Shown here: one piece after another, positions 10,749 to 24,404 of the stretch | Layout: each line of letters opens with the position of its first letter | Position numbering within the stretch: the stretch's first letter is position 1 | Source of the DNA: Lycium barbarum | Taxonomy: Eukaryota > Streptophyta > Magnoliopsida > Solanales > Solanaceae | Direction of reading: 5' to 3' | Length of the DNA: 64,000 nucleotides | NCBI RefSeq assembly: GCF_019175385.1 | Contig: NC_083344.1 | Span: 9,204,725 to 9,268,724, forward strand | The notes under the pieces: model-generated | What the model was told of the DNA's origin: nothing | Databases searched by the model: none | The model's input: the letters and a program-made list of their open reading frames with translations, nothing else | Translations under genes and position numbers: made by a program

Positions 10749-13700
10749 TGTCACGACCCAACCCCGTGGGCCGCGACCAGTGCCCTAGCTGGGCACCTAT
10801 ACGTACCCGATACCCAAATTAGCATATTATCAGAATAATAATATAATAATATTAGTGGATGCTACAGAATTTATCAGAAAAAGCAGACTTGGCACACATA
10901 GGCCGATAAGGCCATCATAGAACAAAGTATCCCAAACATGTGTACAGAACCCACACAGATGTATCCACAGACCTCTACAGAACATATCATAATCATAAGA
11001 CGGGACAGGGCCCCGTCATACCCTGAACAAAGTACATATCCAGATAGCAGTGACAGACTGTACCAAAAGATGGGCTCTGAAGAAGAGAGCGCCCCAAAAT
11101 AGCAGAAGTGGGATCCTAAACAGATGGATCAGCGAACCTGTCGTCTGTACCTGCGCGGCATGAAAACGCAGCCCCCGAAGAAAGGGGGTCAGTACGAAAT
11201 ATGTATTGAATATGTAAAGCGGAATCACAGAAGTCAAATCATAATGGTTACAGAAAATGAGTACAGAATCCAGAGTGTCAAATGCATATTTCCAAAACAG
11301 ACAGAATGCGTACAGAAACATATGTCATATCATATCATATCCGGTCCCTGCCACGGGACTCGGCAGACAGAATGTGGCCACCCTCCCGACGCTGGTGCCA
11401 CTATACAGAGGAATCAGAAAAAGGGGCGTGGCCCCGTATCATATAATGTCATATCAAAATGGCCATAACAGATCAGATCAGAATAGGCGGACATGGCACA
11501 TCATACTCCACAGACCCATGTACGCGTATACCTGCCCCCTCACATCGGGACGCGGCGAACAATGCAGAGAATTACGCTTGACAACATATCCTGGCCCGGG
11601 CTCAGTGTGGGAAACATTGGGACATCCACGAATGGAGTAGTGAGAGACTAATGCAATTTAAAAATATCATAAATGTTTTCAAAGACTCGATGAAGCGTAT
11701 CAAAGACAAACCAATCCAATGGAGTCGGACGGAATCATAATAAATGTATTTCGGATATCATAATAAATTACAGAAGTATAACTTTCCCGAAGTCATTCCG
11801 AGTGTCAAAATAATTTATAATATTTAACAGAATATTTAAAATAATATTCGTTAAGCGATTAGTAGGGTAATTAAAACATTTCTTTCAAAAATCGCTTAAA
11901 AAGGAAGCTTTAACACATTAGGGGCAAAAACGTAAATAGTGGGCCCGCCTCAGAACAAATAAGGCGGCGGGCTCAAATTGTGCCCTCTAAACATATAATA
12001 TCATCTACGAAGGTTATACAGACATTCTATGACTTTCTGAGTAACTTAGAGCACAATTGCATAATTTCAGAAAAAGCGTATCAAAATGGTTCAATTCTAC
12101 TGAAGGAAAAACTGAAATTTTGTCTTGCGGATTCCGAGGGCCAAGAGGTCCTTCGAGGCCCGGATCCGACCCTAATACACTAAGGGCATGCCAAGGGAAG
12201 AATTGGGTTTGCTTTACATACCTTTCACGCACCTTAAGCCTTTCCAAACTCACTTCCCGTTTCGTCGAAAAACTGCAATTGGTCAAGTTTACCAATTGTG
12301 AGTTATTAATGCCATTATTACAACTTTAAGCATATTTGGCTACCGAAATTTCGGCAGCACTTCCCCTATACATATGGCACCCTGAGAATTCAACTCGGCT
12401 AGAAATCATCAACAACAACCCAAACGACAACATCAATATCAACAATGAACATTAAAAACACAAATATCCTTCAACTAGTCATTTTTCTCACAAGTTGACA
12501 TAATCTTCAATTCAACCCAAACTTTCACTAATATCAATAATTTCACATTCATCAACAATCAAGATCATCACCATATAGTTCTAGAAACATTTCATATCGT
12601 TTTCCTCAAGTTATACACTCGATATACATAATATACAATTTTCCGCCAAAGTCATAACTTATGCAAAACATCAAATCTTTGGCATACAACTTCATAACAT
12701 GTTTCCAACTTCCAAATTCATCAATGATCATCACAACCAACAACCAAACAACTTCATTTCCTTAATGTCGGAAAATCATACTAAAACGACATAAGTTTCT
12801 ACATTCCAATTCAATACAAACTTATATCATTCTAACTCCATTTACATACCAAGCATTACAACAACACTCCAATACACTAAACAACTTAATTCATTTCTAT
12901 TCCAAATGCAATATACCACACGGCCATATGCTTATTTTTCCATATCAACTAAATTCATCCAACTTTCAATTCCCATATGCATTTCATCACAATCACAACT
13001 AGAATATAACATAAATTCAACACATTGTGGCTATACAATTGTGCATACCCACGGCTACACACCTACAACACACACCCACTTTGCAAACTTCCATTTTTCC
13101 ATACAATCAACACATTTCTATATACTACAACACAATCAAAACTTCATAACACAATAAAAAGGTAGAAATTCTTACCTTTTCTTCAAGTCTTCTTCACTTG
13201 GAGATGTGATCACTTTGGTGATTCTAATGCTCCCCACTCCAATCCAACTATACCAAGTTACAAAGGAACCTTAACTTAGTAGGAAAACCACAAAAGAAAA
13301 ATTTTAGGAGCAAGATTTTTGGTGGTGAATTTTCCACACCAAACCCGAAATGGTCTTCTTTTTTTGCTCTTGTTTTGCTCTTCTTTCTCTTCTAAGTCTC
13401 TTGAACCTTCTAAGGGATATTGATCCCTTTATAATTAATTAGCACATGGAAATACTCATTAAAGTCATGGGTTGGGCCTCACTTGGCCGGCCACCCCTTA
13501 AACATTGGGCCTAAATTTTTATTTTATTTTTTTGGGCCAACTCGGTTGGTCCCGAGTTGGGCCTAGCCCATTGACCTTTCGACCTTAAAACGTTCATAAC
13601 TTCTTGTACCGACGTCACCTGGGAACCCGCGACCTATGGATTGAAAGCTAATTCAATTATCTACAACCTCTATTTCAAGGTATTTTCGAAATTCCAAACT

Positions 13701-13924
13701 TATAATACAGTTTTTGCCCCCCAAAGTCAGGTCACCCGAAAACGTTTTCTTAAAAATATTCGTTTGGAGGGTTTCCACTTTGATTTGGTCCAAAGGTACT
13801 TCATGAGTTGTGTTTAACTTTACATATGTGATTCATATGACTTTTCAGATGTTCCAAAAAATATCTCGGTATGTGGGCCCCACCCCAGCAGATGCTCCGA
13901 GGTTAAAAAATACGGGATATAACA
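10749..13924 (-). repeat. 3' LTR of the young gypsy element
   Basis: It starts TGTCACGACC and ends GATATAACA. It carries the paired hairpin block (11172-11208), in which T at 11206 breaks the second stem that is intact in the other LTR. Small open frames inside appear identically in both LTRs and are not genes. Confidence 0.96.
11172..11208 (-). other. Paired hairpin block in 3' LTR
   Basis: CCCCC (11172-11176) pairs with GGGGG (11184-11188). CAGTAC (11190-11195) faces GTATTG (11203-11208), one mismatch from a perfect stem. See also the matching blocks at 2636-2673 and 18695-18731. Confidence 0.55.
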
Positions 13925-13941
13925 TCCTCCCCCCCTTTAGA
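13925..13941 (-). other. Polypurine tract of the young gypsy element
   Basis: On the minus strand AAAGGGGGGGAGGATG lies directly against the 3' LTR, the position and composition expected for plus-strand DNA priming. Confidence 0.88.
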
Positions 13942-14047
13942 ACATTCGTCCTCGGATGTTAAATTAATCTCATAGGGTTTGAAAATACTTTGGGGGAGTT
14001 CATGTTTACAGACATCACATATGACACACGATTGATATTGGAATAAA

Positions 14048-14821
14048 TTAAAGCAGGGATTTAAGGTTACCTGTGGGTATAGAGAACAAATGAAGATATT
14101 TCTTCTTCATTTCCTCTTCGGCCTCCCATGTCATTTCCTCCCTATTATCGTTCCGCCACAGTACCGTAACAGAGGCTACATCTTTATTCCGAAGCCTCCT
14201 TACCTGACGATCCAAAATAGATACGGGCTGCTCCTCGTACGATAGTTGCTCCGTCACCTGAATATCATCAGCAGGAAATATTGTGGAAGGGTCACCGACG
14301 CATTTACGAAGCATAGAGACGTGAAATACCGGATGTACCGCTTCCAAATCAGATGGCAAATCTAGCTCATAGGCGACATTTCCAGCTTTCCGAACAATCT
14401 GATAAGGCCCAATATAACGCGGACTGAGCTTACCCTTTCTGCCGAACCGCATCACACCTTTCATAGGCGATACCTTCAGGAATACCCAATCGCCTACCTG
14501 AAACTCTAACGGTCGACGCCGTTTATCCGCGTATGATTTCTGTCGACTCTGGGCTGCCAACAGTCGCTCTCGAATAAGTTTCACCTTGTCCACGGACTGC
14601 TGGACCATATCTGGGCCAATCAACTCTGACTCGCCAATATCAAACCATCCAATCGGCGATCTGCATTTCCTGCCATATAGAGCCTCGTACGGAGCCATCT
14701 GGATGCTGGAATGGTAGCTGTTATTATATGCAAACTCAATCAACGGCAGGTGATCATCCCAGCTGCCTCTGAAATCAATAACGCAGGCCCGCAACATATC
14801 CCCCAGCGTCTGCAACAACAT
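14048..14821 (-). pseudogene. Integrase C-terminal part with chromodomain-like tail
   Basis: The 257-residue frame starts at the end of the integrase core ([25 protein letters not shown]) and passes ALYGRKCRSPIGWF. It then runs through the GPY/F-type module (LSPRYIGPYQI, VAYELDLP, VHPVFHVSMLRK) and ends in a chromodomain-like segment (ILDRQVRRLRN...VLWRNDNREEMTWEAE). The HHCC zinc finger and the first two catalytic Asp residues of integrase are missing. The frame is shifted relative to the upstream RNase H frame, and the two overlap at 14775-14821 across a deletion junction, so it cannot be made as part of the polyprotein. Confidence 0.9.
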
Positions 14822-15734
14822 TAGCCTTGCCCGGATGATACAGAATATCTACATCATAATCTTTCAGAAGCTCCAGCCACCTCCGCTGCCGTAAATTAAG
14901 CTCTCTCTGTCTGAAAATATACTGGAGACTCTTATGATCAGTATAGATATCCACATGAACGCCATATAAATAGTGTCTCCATATCTTCAGAGCATGAATT
15001 ACCGCTGCGAGCTCCAGATCGTGGGTAGGATAATTCTTCTCATGCTTTTTGAGCTGCCGGGAAGCATACGCTATAACTCTGCCGTGCTGCATCAATACAC
15101 AGCCTAACCCCATGCCAGAAGCGTCATAATAAATAACATACCCGTCCGGTCCCTCTGGAAGAGTCAGAACTGGGGCTGTAGTCAGCTTCTCCTTCAGCAA
15201 CTGGAAGCTCCGTTCACAAGCGTCAGACCACTGGAACTTAGCTCCCTTCTGAGTCAGCCTTGTCAAAGGCGCTGAAATCGAAGCAAACTTCTCCACAAAC
15301 CTCCTGTAATAACCTGCTAACCCCAGGAAACTGCGTACCTCTGTGGGCGTCGTAGGTCTGGGCCAATTCTTCACGGCCTCAATCTTCTGTGTGTCCACCC
15401 GGACACCATCAGCTGCAATAACATGCCCCAAGAAAGCCACTGAAGACAGCCAGAACTCACACTTAGAAAATTTCGCATATAACTTCTGATGCCGGAGTAC
15501 CCCTAATACCGATCTCAGATGATCTGCGTGCTCCGCCTCAGACCGAGAATAAACCAGGATATCATCAATGAATACAATTACAAACATATCCAAGAATGGC
15601 CTGAATACTCGGTTCATCAAATCCATGAATACTGCGGGAGCATTTGTCAGCCCAAAAGACATAGCCCTAAACTCATAATGCCCATATCGGGTCCGGAAAG
15701 CTGTCTTAGGGATATCGACCTCTCGTACTCGCAC
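14775..15734 (-). pseudogene. RT second half and RNase H of the young gypsy element
   Basis: The 319-residue stretch is in the same frame as the gag-protease part but lies behind an in-frame TGA. It contains RT box [15 protein letters not shown], catalytic [10 protein letters not shown], tether [13 protein letters not shown], and RNase H with [10 protein letters not shown], the [12 protein letters not shown]lu and YTDHKSLQY. It ends [11 protein letters not shown] followed by out-of-frame residues created by a deletion. All RT and RNase H catalytic acids seen are intact, so the lesions look recent. Confidence 0.92.
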
Positions 15735-15749
15735 CTGGTGGTAACCGGA

Positions 15750-18086
15750 TCAAAGATCTATCTTCGAAAAACACTTAGCGCCCTGCAGCTGATCAAACAA
15801 ATCATCAATCCTGGGGAGGAGGTATTTATTCTTTATAGTTACCTTATTCAGCTGCCGATAATCAATACACATACGCAGCGACCCGTCCTTCTTACGCACA
15901 AATAATACCGGGGCTCCCCAAGGCGAAGTACTGGGTCTGATGAAGCCCTTATCCAGCAAATCTTTCAGCTGTTCCTTCAACTCCTTTAACTCTGCAGGCG
16001 CCATTCTATACGGAGGAATAGAGATAGGTTGAGTGTCTGGGAGTAAGTCAATAGAGAAGTCTATCTCCCGCTCTGGAGGAAGACGTGGAAGCTCGTCGGG
16101 AAAAACATCTGGAAACTCATTAATCACGGGGACTGACTGAAGTGTCGGCGTCTCTGCGTCCAAGTCTTGTACCCGTACCAGATGATAGATATAACCCTTT
16201 CTAATCATTTTCTTTGCCTTAAGGTATGAAATAAACTTAACTTTCGGCGATGCTGTATTACCAGCCCAATTTATAACTGGCTCCCCGGGAAACTGGAAGC
16301 GAACTACCTTATTCTGGCAGTCAACATTAGCGTAACAGGAAGCTAGCCAGTCCATACCCATAATAACATCAAATTCAGTCATATCTAACTCTACCAGATC
16401 TGCCTTAGTATCACGGCCACATACAATCACAGAACAGTCTTTATAAACCTGTTTCGCTACAATAAAGTCCCCTATAGGTGTGGCTACCTCAAATGGCTCT
16501 ATAGGTTCAGACATAATACCAATTTTACCGGCAACAAGAGGTGAAATATATGATAAAGTTGAACCTGGATCAATTAATGCATACACAGACCGAGAGAAGA
16601 CCAATAAAGTACCTGTAACGACATTAGGAGATGCCTCCTGATCCTGGCGACTGGCCAAAGCATAAATGCGGTTCGAAGGACCGCTAATACCAGAAGCTCC
16701 ACCACGGCCTCTGCCGCGACCCGCTGGTGCCGAAATACCCTGCCCCGTAGGGCGCATAGCCACTGACGAAGATGAAGACCCAGCGGCTGATCCGGTAGGC
16801 TGCGCTGCACCACCCGAACTACCCTTATACGGGCAATCTCTCACAGAATGGCCCTGACGGCCACAAGAAAAGCATGCACCGGTGGCTCTGTAGCACTCTC
16901 TCGTATGGTATCTGCCGCAAAAAGAACACTGAACCCTGGGTGGCCTCATCTTACCAGAACCCCTATCTGTCCGTGAACCTGAAGCCCTGGAGCTCTGGCC
17001 TGCTCCTGAATACCCTGGGCTATCAAATCTGCGACCGGTAGGCTGGGGAGGCGCGCTCTGCGCTGGCTGAGATGAAAATCTGCTAGGCTGCTGCGGCTGT
17101 TGGGGCTGTCTGCCCCGAAAATCTCCAGATGACCTGGCCCTCTTGGGCTGTCTCCGATCCTGGCCCCTGTCAGGCTGGTGTCCTCCTCTGCCCCGATCCT
17201 CCATACCCTGGGCATGGGCCTGGATACGGGCAATGTCCATACCGGGCTGAGCAGCCAATACTAAGCAGCTATCAACAAAATACCGATCCAGCCCCATAAT
17301 ATATCTGTGCATCCGGTCCGCCATAGTAGCCACCACAGTAGGTGCATATCGGGCCAAGGAATCAAACTCCAAACTATAGTCCCGAATACTGCGGCCCTTC
17401 TGCCTCAATAATAAGAATCTATCAGATCTGGCTCGTCGCAACTCTGGGGGCAGAAAGTGTCCAAGAAATGCCTGAGAAAAATCGCCCCAAACTGCTGGAG
17501 GAGCGCCGTCCCCCCTGGATAGCCCCCATGACTCGTACCAGTTTGCCGCCACATCATATAACCGGTACGAAGCTAACGCGACTGACTCTGTCTCGGAAGC
17601 ATTAATCAAATCTAGAGTGCGTCGCATCTTCCTGATAAACTCCTCAGGATCCTCCTCGGGCTTTGTCCCGAAGAACTCTGGAGGGTTACAAGTCAAAAAC
17701 TCACGGGCTCTCGAACTATCACGCCTGACTGCCCGGTCACCTCCCAGTCCATGCCCCTGAACCTGCCCTGCCACAAGTCTCGTCAGCAACTGGACTGCCT
17801 CCCTCATAGACTGATCCTCAGTGCCTGGCCGTGGAGCTGGAGGCTCAGGTACTGGAACTGCGGGAGCTGGCGGTGGAGCCGCCCCCCGATCTGCGGCTGC
17901 GGCCGCCCCAATCTCCTCCACGAGTGGCGGTGTAGACGAACCCTCTGTCTGGGGCAAAGTCCCCGGAGCAATATGTGCCTGGGCCCTGGTAATCCTCTGG
18001 ACCCGGCTAGTCTCTCCCAAGGCTACTGACTTGGCCTTTTGGGCCGCTGTTGCCTTTTTTGGAGGCATATCTGTAAACATAGCCAC
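15750..18086 (-). pseudogene. gag, protease and RT first half of the young gypsy element
   Basis: 778 codons end at the TGA at 15750-15752, inside RT just after CFSKIDL. Gag has a Pro/Ala-rich N-terminus, a retrotransposon capsid core ([26 protein letters not shown]) and a CCHC knuckle ([14 protein letters not shown]) preceded by CSFCGRYH. The protease active site is [15 protein letters not shown] begins [14 protein letters not shown] and [13 protein letters not shown]. Two starts are possible, 18086 or the MPPKK at 18068. The second resembles other family members, so I slightly prefer it. Gag and protease could still be translated from this copy. Confidence 0.92.
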
Positions 18087-18250
18087 TCGTCAGGGAGGGG
18101 TCATCCTGATAACACAGCTCTATCGCACGATCTAAGACAGAAAGAAGGGTAGTATCCTAAATGCCCTGTAGCCTCCTGTTTATAGGTGTGGTGCACAACA
18201 CACCGATAAACAAGACTCTACTAGACACGGTCTGTGGACATTCCGAGGAC

Positions 18251-18267
18251 GAACTGCTCTGATACCA
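18251..18267 (-). other. Primer binding site, tRNA-iMet type
   Basis: On the minus strand TGGTATCAGAGCAGTTC lies four bases after the 5' LTR. Its first 12 bases match the initiator-Met tRNA site exactly. Confidence 0.93.
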
Positions 18268-18271
18268 CTTT

Positions 18272-21200
18272 TGTCACGACCCAACCCCGTGGGCCGCGAC
18301 CAGTGCCCTAGCTGGGCACCTATACGTACCCGATACCCAAATTAGCATATTATCAGAATAATAATATAATAATATTAGTGGATGCTACAGAATTTATCAG
18401 AAAAAGCAGACTTGGCACACATAGGCCGATAAGGCCATCATAGAACAAAGTATCCCAAACATGTGTACAGAACCCACACAGATGTATCCACAGACCTCTA
18501 CAGAACATATCATAATCATAAGACGGGACAGGGCCCCGTCATACCCTGAACAAAGTACATATCCAGATAGCAGTGACAGACTGTACCAAAAGATGGGCTC
18601 TGAAGAAGAGAGCGCCCCAAAATAGCAGAAGTGGGATCCTAAACAGATGGATCAGCGAACCTGTCGTCTGTACCTGCGCGGCATGAAAACGCAGCCCCCG
18701 AAGAAAGGGGGTCAGTACGAAATATGTACTGAATATGTAAAGCGGAATCACAGAAGTCAAATCATAATGGTTACAGAAAATGAGTACAGAATCCAGAGTG
18801 TCAAATGCATATTTCCAAAACAGACAGAATGCGTACAGAAACATATGTCATATCATATCATATCCGGTCCCTGCCACGGGACTCGGCAGACAGAATGTGG
18901 CCACCCTCCCGACGCTGGTGCCACTATACAGAGGAATCAGAAAAAGGGGCGTGGCCCCGTATCATATAATGTCATATCAAAATGGCCATAACAGATCAGA
19001 TCAGAATAGGCGGACATGGCACATCATACTCCACAGACCCATGTACGCGTATACCTGCCCCCTCACATCGGGACGCGGCGAACAATGCAGAGAATTACGC
19101 TTGACAACATATCCTGGCCCGGGCTCAGTGTGGGAAACATTGGGACATCCACGAATGGAGTAGTGAGAGACTAATGCAATTTAAAAATATCATAAATGTT
19201 TTCAAAGACTCGATGAAGCGTATCAAAGACAAACCAATCCAATGGAGTCGGACGGAATCATAATAAATGTATTTCGGATATCATAATAAATTACAGAAGT
19301 ATAACTTTCCCGAAGTCATTCCGAGTGTCAAAATAATTTATAATATTTAACAGAATATTTAAAATAATATTCGTTAAGCGATTAGTAGGGTAATTAAAAC
19401 ATTTCTTTCAAAAATCGCTTAAAAAGGAAGCTTTAACACATTAGGGGCAAAAACGTAAATAGTGGGCCCGCCTCAGAACAAATAAGGCGGCGGGCTCAAA
19501 TTGTGCCCTCTAAACATATAATATCATCTACGAAGGTTATACAGACATTCTATGACTTTCTGAGTAACTTAGAGCACAATTGCATAATTTCAGAAAAAGC
19601 GTATCAAAATGGTTCAATTCTACTGAAGGAAAAACTGAAATTTTGTCTTGCGGATTCCGAGGGCCAAGAGGTCCTTCGAGGCCCGGATCCGACCCTAATA
19701 CACTAAGGGCATGCCAAGGGAAGAATTGGGTTTGCTTTACATACCTTTCACGCACCTTAAGCCTTTCCAAACTCACTTCCCGTTTCGTCGAAAAACTGCA
19801 ATTGGTCAAGTTTACCAATTGTGAGTTATTAATGCCATTATTACAACTTTAAGCATATTTGGCTACCGAAATTTCGGCAGCACTTCCCCTATACATATGG
19901 CACCCTGAGAATTCAACTCGGCTAGAAATCATCAACAACAACCCAAACGACAACATCAATATCAACAATGAACATTAAAAACACAAATATCCTTCAACTA
20001 GTCATTTTTCTCACAAGTTGACATAATCTTCAATTCAACCCAAACTTTCACTAATATCAATAATTTCACATTCATCAACAATCAAGATCATCACCATATA
20101 GTTCTAGAAACATTTCATATCGTTTTCCTCAAGTTATACACTCGATATACATAATATACAATTTTCCGCCAAAGTCATAACTTATGCAAAACATCAAATC
20201 TTTGGCATACAACTTCATAACATGTTTCCAACTTCCAAATTCATCAATGATCATCACAACCAACAACCAAACAACTTCATTTCCTTAATGTCGGAAAATC
20301 ATACTAAAACGACATAAGTTTCTACATTCCAATTCAATACAAACTTATATCATTCTAACTCCATTTACATACCAAGCATTACAACAACACTCCAATACAC
20401 TAAACAACTTAATTCATTTCTATTCCAAATGCAATATACCACACGGCCATATGCTTATTTTTCCATATCAACTAAATTCATCCAACTTTCAATTCCCATA
20501 TGCATTTCATCACAATCACAACTAGAATATAACATAAATTCAACACATTGTGGCTATACAATTGTGCATACCCACGGCTACACACCTACAACACACACCC
20601 ACTTTGCAAACTTCCATTTTTCCATACAATCAACACATTTCTATATACTACAACACAATCAAAACTTCATAACACAATAAAAAGGTAGAAATTCTTACCT
20701 TTTCTTCAAGTCTTCTTCACTTGGAGATGTGATCACTTTGGTGATTCTAATGCTCCCCACTCCAATCCAACTATACCAAGTTACAAAGGAACCTTAACTT
20801 AGTAGGAAAACCACAAAAGAAAAAATTTTAGGAGCAAGATTTTTGGTGGTGAATTTTCCACACCAAACCCGAAATGGTCTTCTTTTTTTGCTCTTGTTTT
20901 GCTCTTCTTTCTCTTCTAAGTCTCTTGAACCTTCTAAGGGATATTGATCCCTTTATAATTAATTAGCACATGGAAATACTCATTAAAGCCATGGGTTGGG
21001 CCTCACTTGGCCGGCCACCCCTTAAACATTGGGCCTAAATTTTTATTTTATTTTTTTGGGCCAACTCGGTTGGTCCCGAGTTGGGCCTAGCCCATTGACC
21101 TTTCGACCTTAAAACGTTCATAACTTCTTGTACCGACGTCACCTGGAACCCGCGACCTATGGATTGAAAGCTAATTCAATTATCTACAACCTCTATTTCA

Positions 21201-21447
21201 AGGTATTTTCGAAATTCCAAACTTATAATACAGTTTTTGCCCCCCAAAGTCAGGTCACCCGAAAACGTTTTCTTAAAATTATTCGTTTGGAGGGTTTCCA
21301 CTTTGATTTGGTCCAAAGGTACTTCATGAGTTGTGTTTAACTTTACATATGTGATTCATATGACTTTTCAGATGTTCCAAAAAAAATCTCGGTATGTGGG
21401 CCCCACCCCAGCAGATGCTCCGAGGTTAAAAAATACGAGATATAACA
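18272..21447 (-). repeat. 5' LTR of the young gypsy element
   Basis: It is equal in length to the LTR at 10749-13924. Its paired hairpin block (18695-18731) has both stems intact. In the minus orientation this LTR would drive transcription toward 10749, away from the H4 gene, whose start lies 845 bp to the right of the LTR. Confidence 0.96.
18695..18731 (-). other. Paired hairpin block in 5' LTR
   Basis: CCCCC (18695-18699) pairs with GGGGG (18707-18711), and CAGTAC (18713-18718) pairs with GTACTG (18726-18731). Both stems are perfect. Confidence 0.6.
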
Positions 21448-21690
21448 CTTCTGGCCCCTCACGGTTTTCAAACGCGTATACGAAGGAGGAGGGCCACCAG
21501 GCACCATAGCTCACTTGTATAAACTGTCCGCTTTGGGAACTTCTGGCCCCTCACGGTTTTCAAACGCGTATACGAAGGAGGAGGGCCACCAGGCACCATA
21601 ACTCACTTGTATAAACTGTCCGCTTTGAGAACTTCTGGCCCCTCACGGTTTTCATAACGCGTATACAAGTGGAGGGTCTTCTGGCCCCAG
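21448..21690. repeat. Right units of the ~92-bp tandem array
   Basis: Units beginning CTTCTGGCCCCTCACGG lie at 21448, 21540 and about 21633, the last partial. The retrotransposon entered between the left unit (ending 10748) and these. Confidence 0.9.
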
Positions 21691-21730
21691 TCCACAACAG
21701 AGGTTTCGAGCATCGTGCTGATAACGTGTT

Positions 21731-21804
21731 GTAAACTGCTTGTACATATTGTCCGCTCACGGGGCTGAGGCTCCAAAGCGGACAATATCTACAAGCTGTT
21801 TATA
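21731..21804. repeat. Inverted repeat (hairpin) upstream of H4
   Basis: GCTTGTACATATTGTCCGCT (21738-21757) matches the reverse complement of 21777-21796 at 19 of 20 positions. Pairing extends outward imperfectly over TGTAAACT/AGTTTATA-like bases. The left arm sequence also begins the left array unit near 10626. It may be the relic of a small foldback element. Confidence 0.75.
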
Positions 21805-22009
21805 ACAGTATTTCAAATATAATGACCATACTACTATTTACAAAAAACACTTAATATTTTAATGCCCCAAAAGCCCACAAATATATTATTAAAAAAACTT
21901 AGGAATAAAAGGATGGATAATTTTTTTTCTTTTTCTTTTTCTTTTCTAGACAAGATAGACAGATTCTCTGACCAAGCCAACAATGTATACCTCATTTCTC
22001 TCACCACAA

Positions 22010-23530
<1,521 letters not shown>

Positions 23531-23612
23531 AAAGTATAATCAGTGGCGTATGTTATAAAAGGATTTAATCTTTTCAATTCCGGATGTTTCATTATAAGGA
23601 TTGTTTGCGTGG

Positions 23613-23885
23613 TGCGGCACACGAGTGTCAAATATAGCTTAAAAGATGATGACCCGATGACGCACTCAATCGGTTCAAAATTTTATGGGTTGGGCTCAAG
23701 ATAATTTTGCATTGAGCTGATTTTAGCCTAACTTAACATAATTCATTTTGAAGTGATCTTCAACTTAGTTCAATTCTAGCCCATTATTAAGATTTATTTG
23801 AATTTGAGTTTATTGCTTGAGATTTAATTTATTTTTTTCTATAAATTTTCTTTTCTTGTATCATGTATTTTATGAATTTGTGGTG
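23613..23885. mobile_element. hAT-like element remnant
   Basis: It resembles the left part of the element at 26542-28165 (GTGTCAAATATAGCTTAAAAGATGATG, TTTTATGGGTTGGGCTCA). It is absent from the matching place in copy B near 44740, where the flanks read straight through, so it is a private insertion of copy A or a loss in B. Confidence 0.55.
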
Positions 23886-24404
23886 TGTTGGAAAATTACC
23901 TTGGTGCTGCATAACGATTCATTCGAGGGCTTAATTATTGTGTCAATTGATTTTGTTGAAATATTGTTAAACTGTGAAAAGAAGAACCATTATTGGTGTT
24001 CCACTGCTTTTTTTTAATGTTTCGTATCAGCTAATTTTGTTGGGTTGTTTTCTTGCAGTTTTATTCAGTTCTTGTTACTGAGATTAACATATCAACAATC
24101 TGTGTTGTTCCGAATCAGTATTTCAAATGGTGTAATAAGCTTTTTATTGCTGGAAAATAATTGCTTTTGCTTTCAACAAAATAGTGCTCATTCCGTCTCA
24201 AATTATTTGTCTTGATTTTTAAAATTATTCTTTCAAATTATTTATCCTTTTAGAAGTTTATGACAAAATTAATTACTTTTGCTTATTTCACCCTTAGTAG
24301 TAATTGTATTTGAAGACTATAAACACCTTAATTATGGGGATGATATTATGATTGTTCAAGTACGAATCAAGAGTAAAATACTTAAAAATCCCTCCTAATT
24401 AATA

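Larger units (their letters stand above)
10749..21447 (-). mobile_element. Complete young Ty3/gypsy element (Tekay/Del-like chromovirus), internally deleted
   Basis: LTRs 10749-13924 and 18272-21447 are each exactly 3176 bp and differ at about five substitutions and two 1-bp indels by eye. The target duplication CTTCT is perfect at 10744-10748 and 21448-21452. The element reads on the minus strand with primer site 18251-18267 and polypurine tract 13925-13941. The order gag, protease, RT, RNase H, integrase C-terminus with a chromodomain-like tail fits chromoviruses. An in-frame stop in RT and loss of the integrase N-terminal and catalytic parts make it non-autonomous. Confidence 0.96.

Noticed and set aside
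11016..12329. Several 67-127-codon frames in the 3' LTR, repeated at 18539-19852
   Set aside because: They occur identically in both LTRs of one element, on both strands and overlapping, so they are LTR sequence rather than genes.
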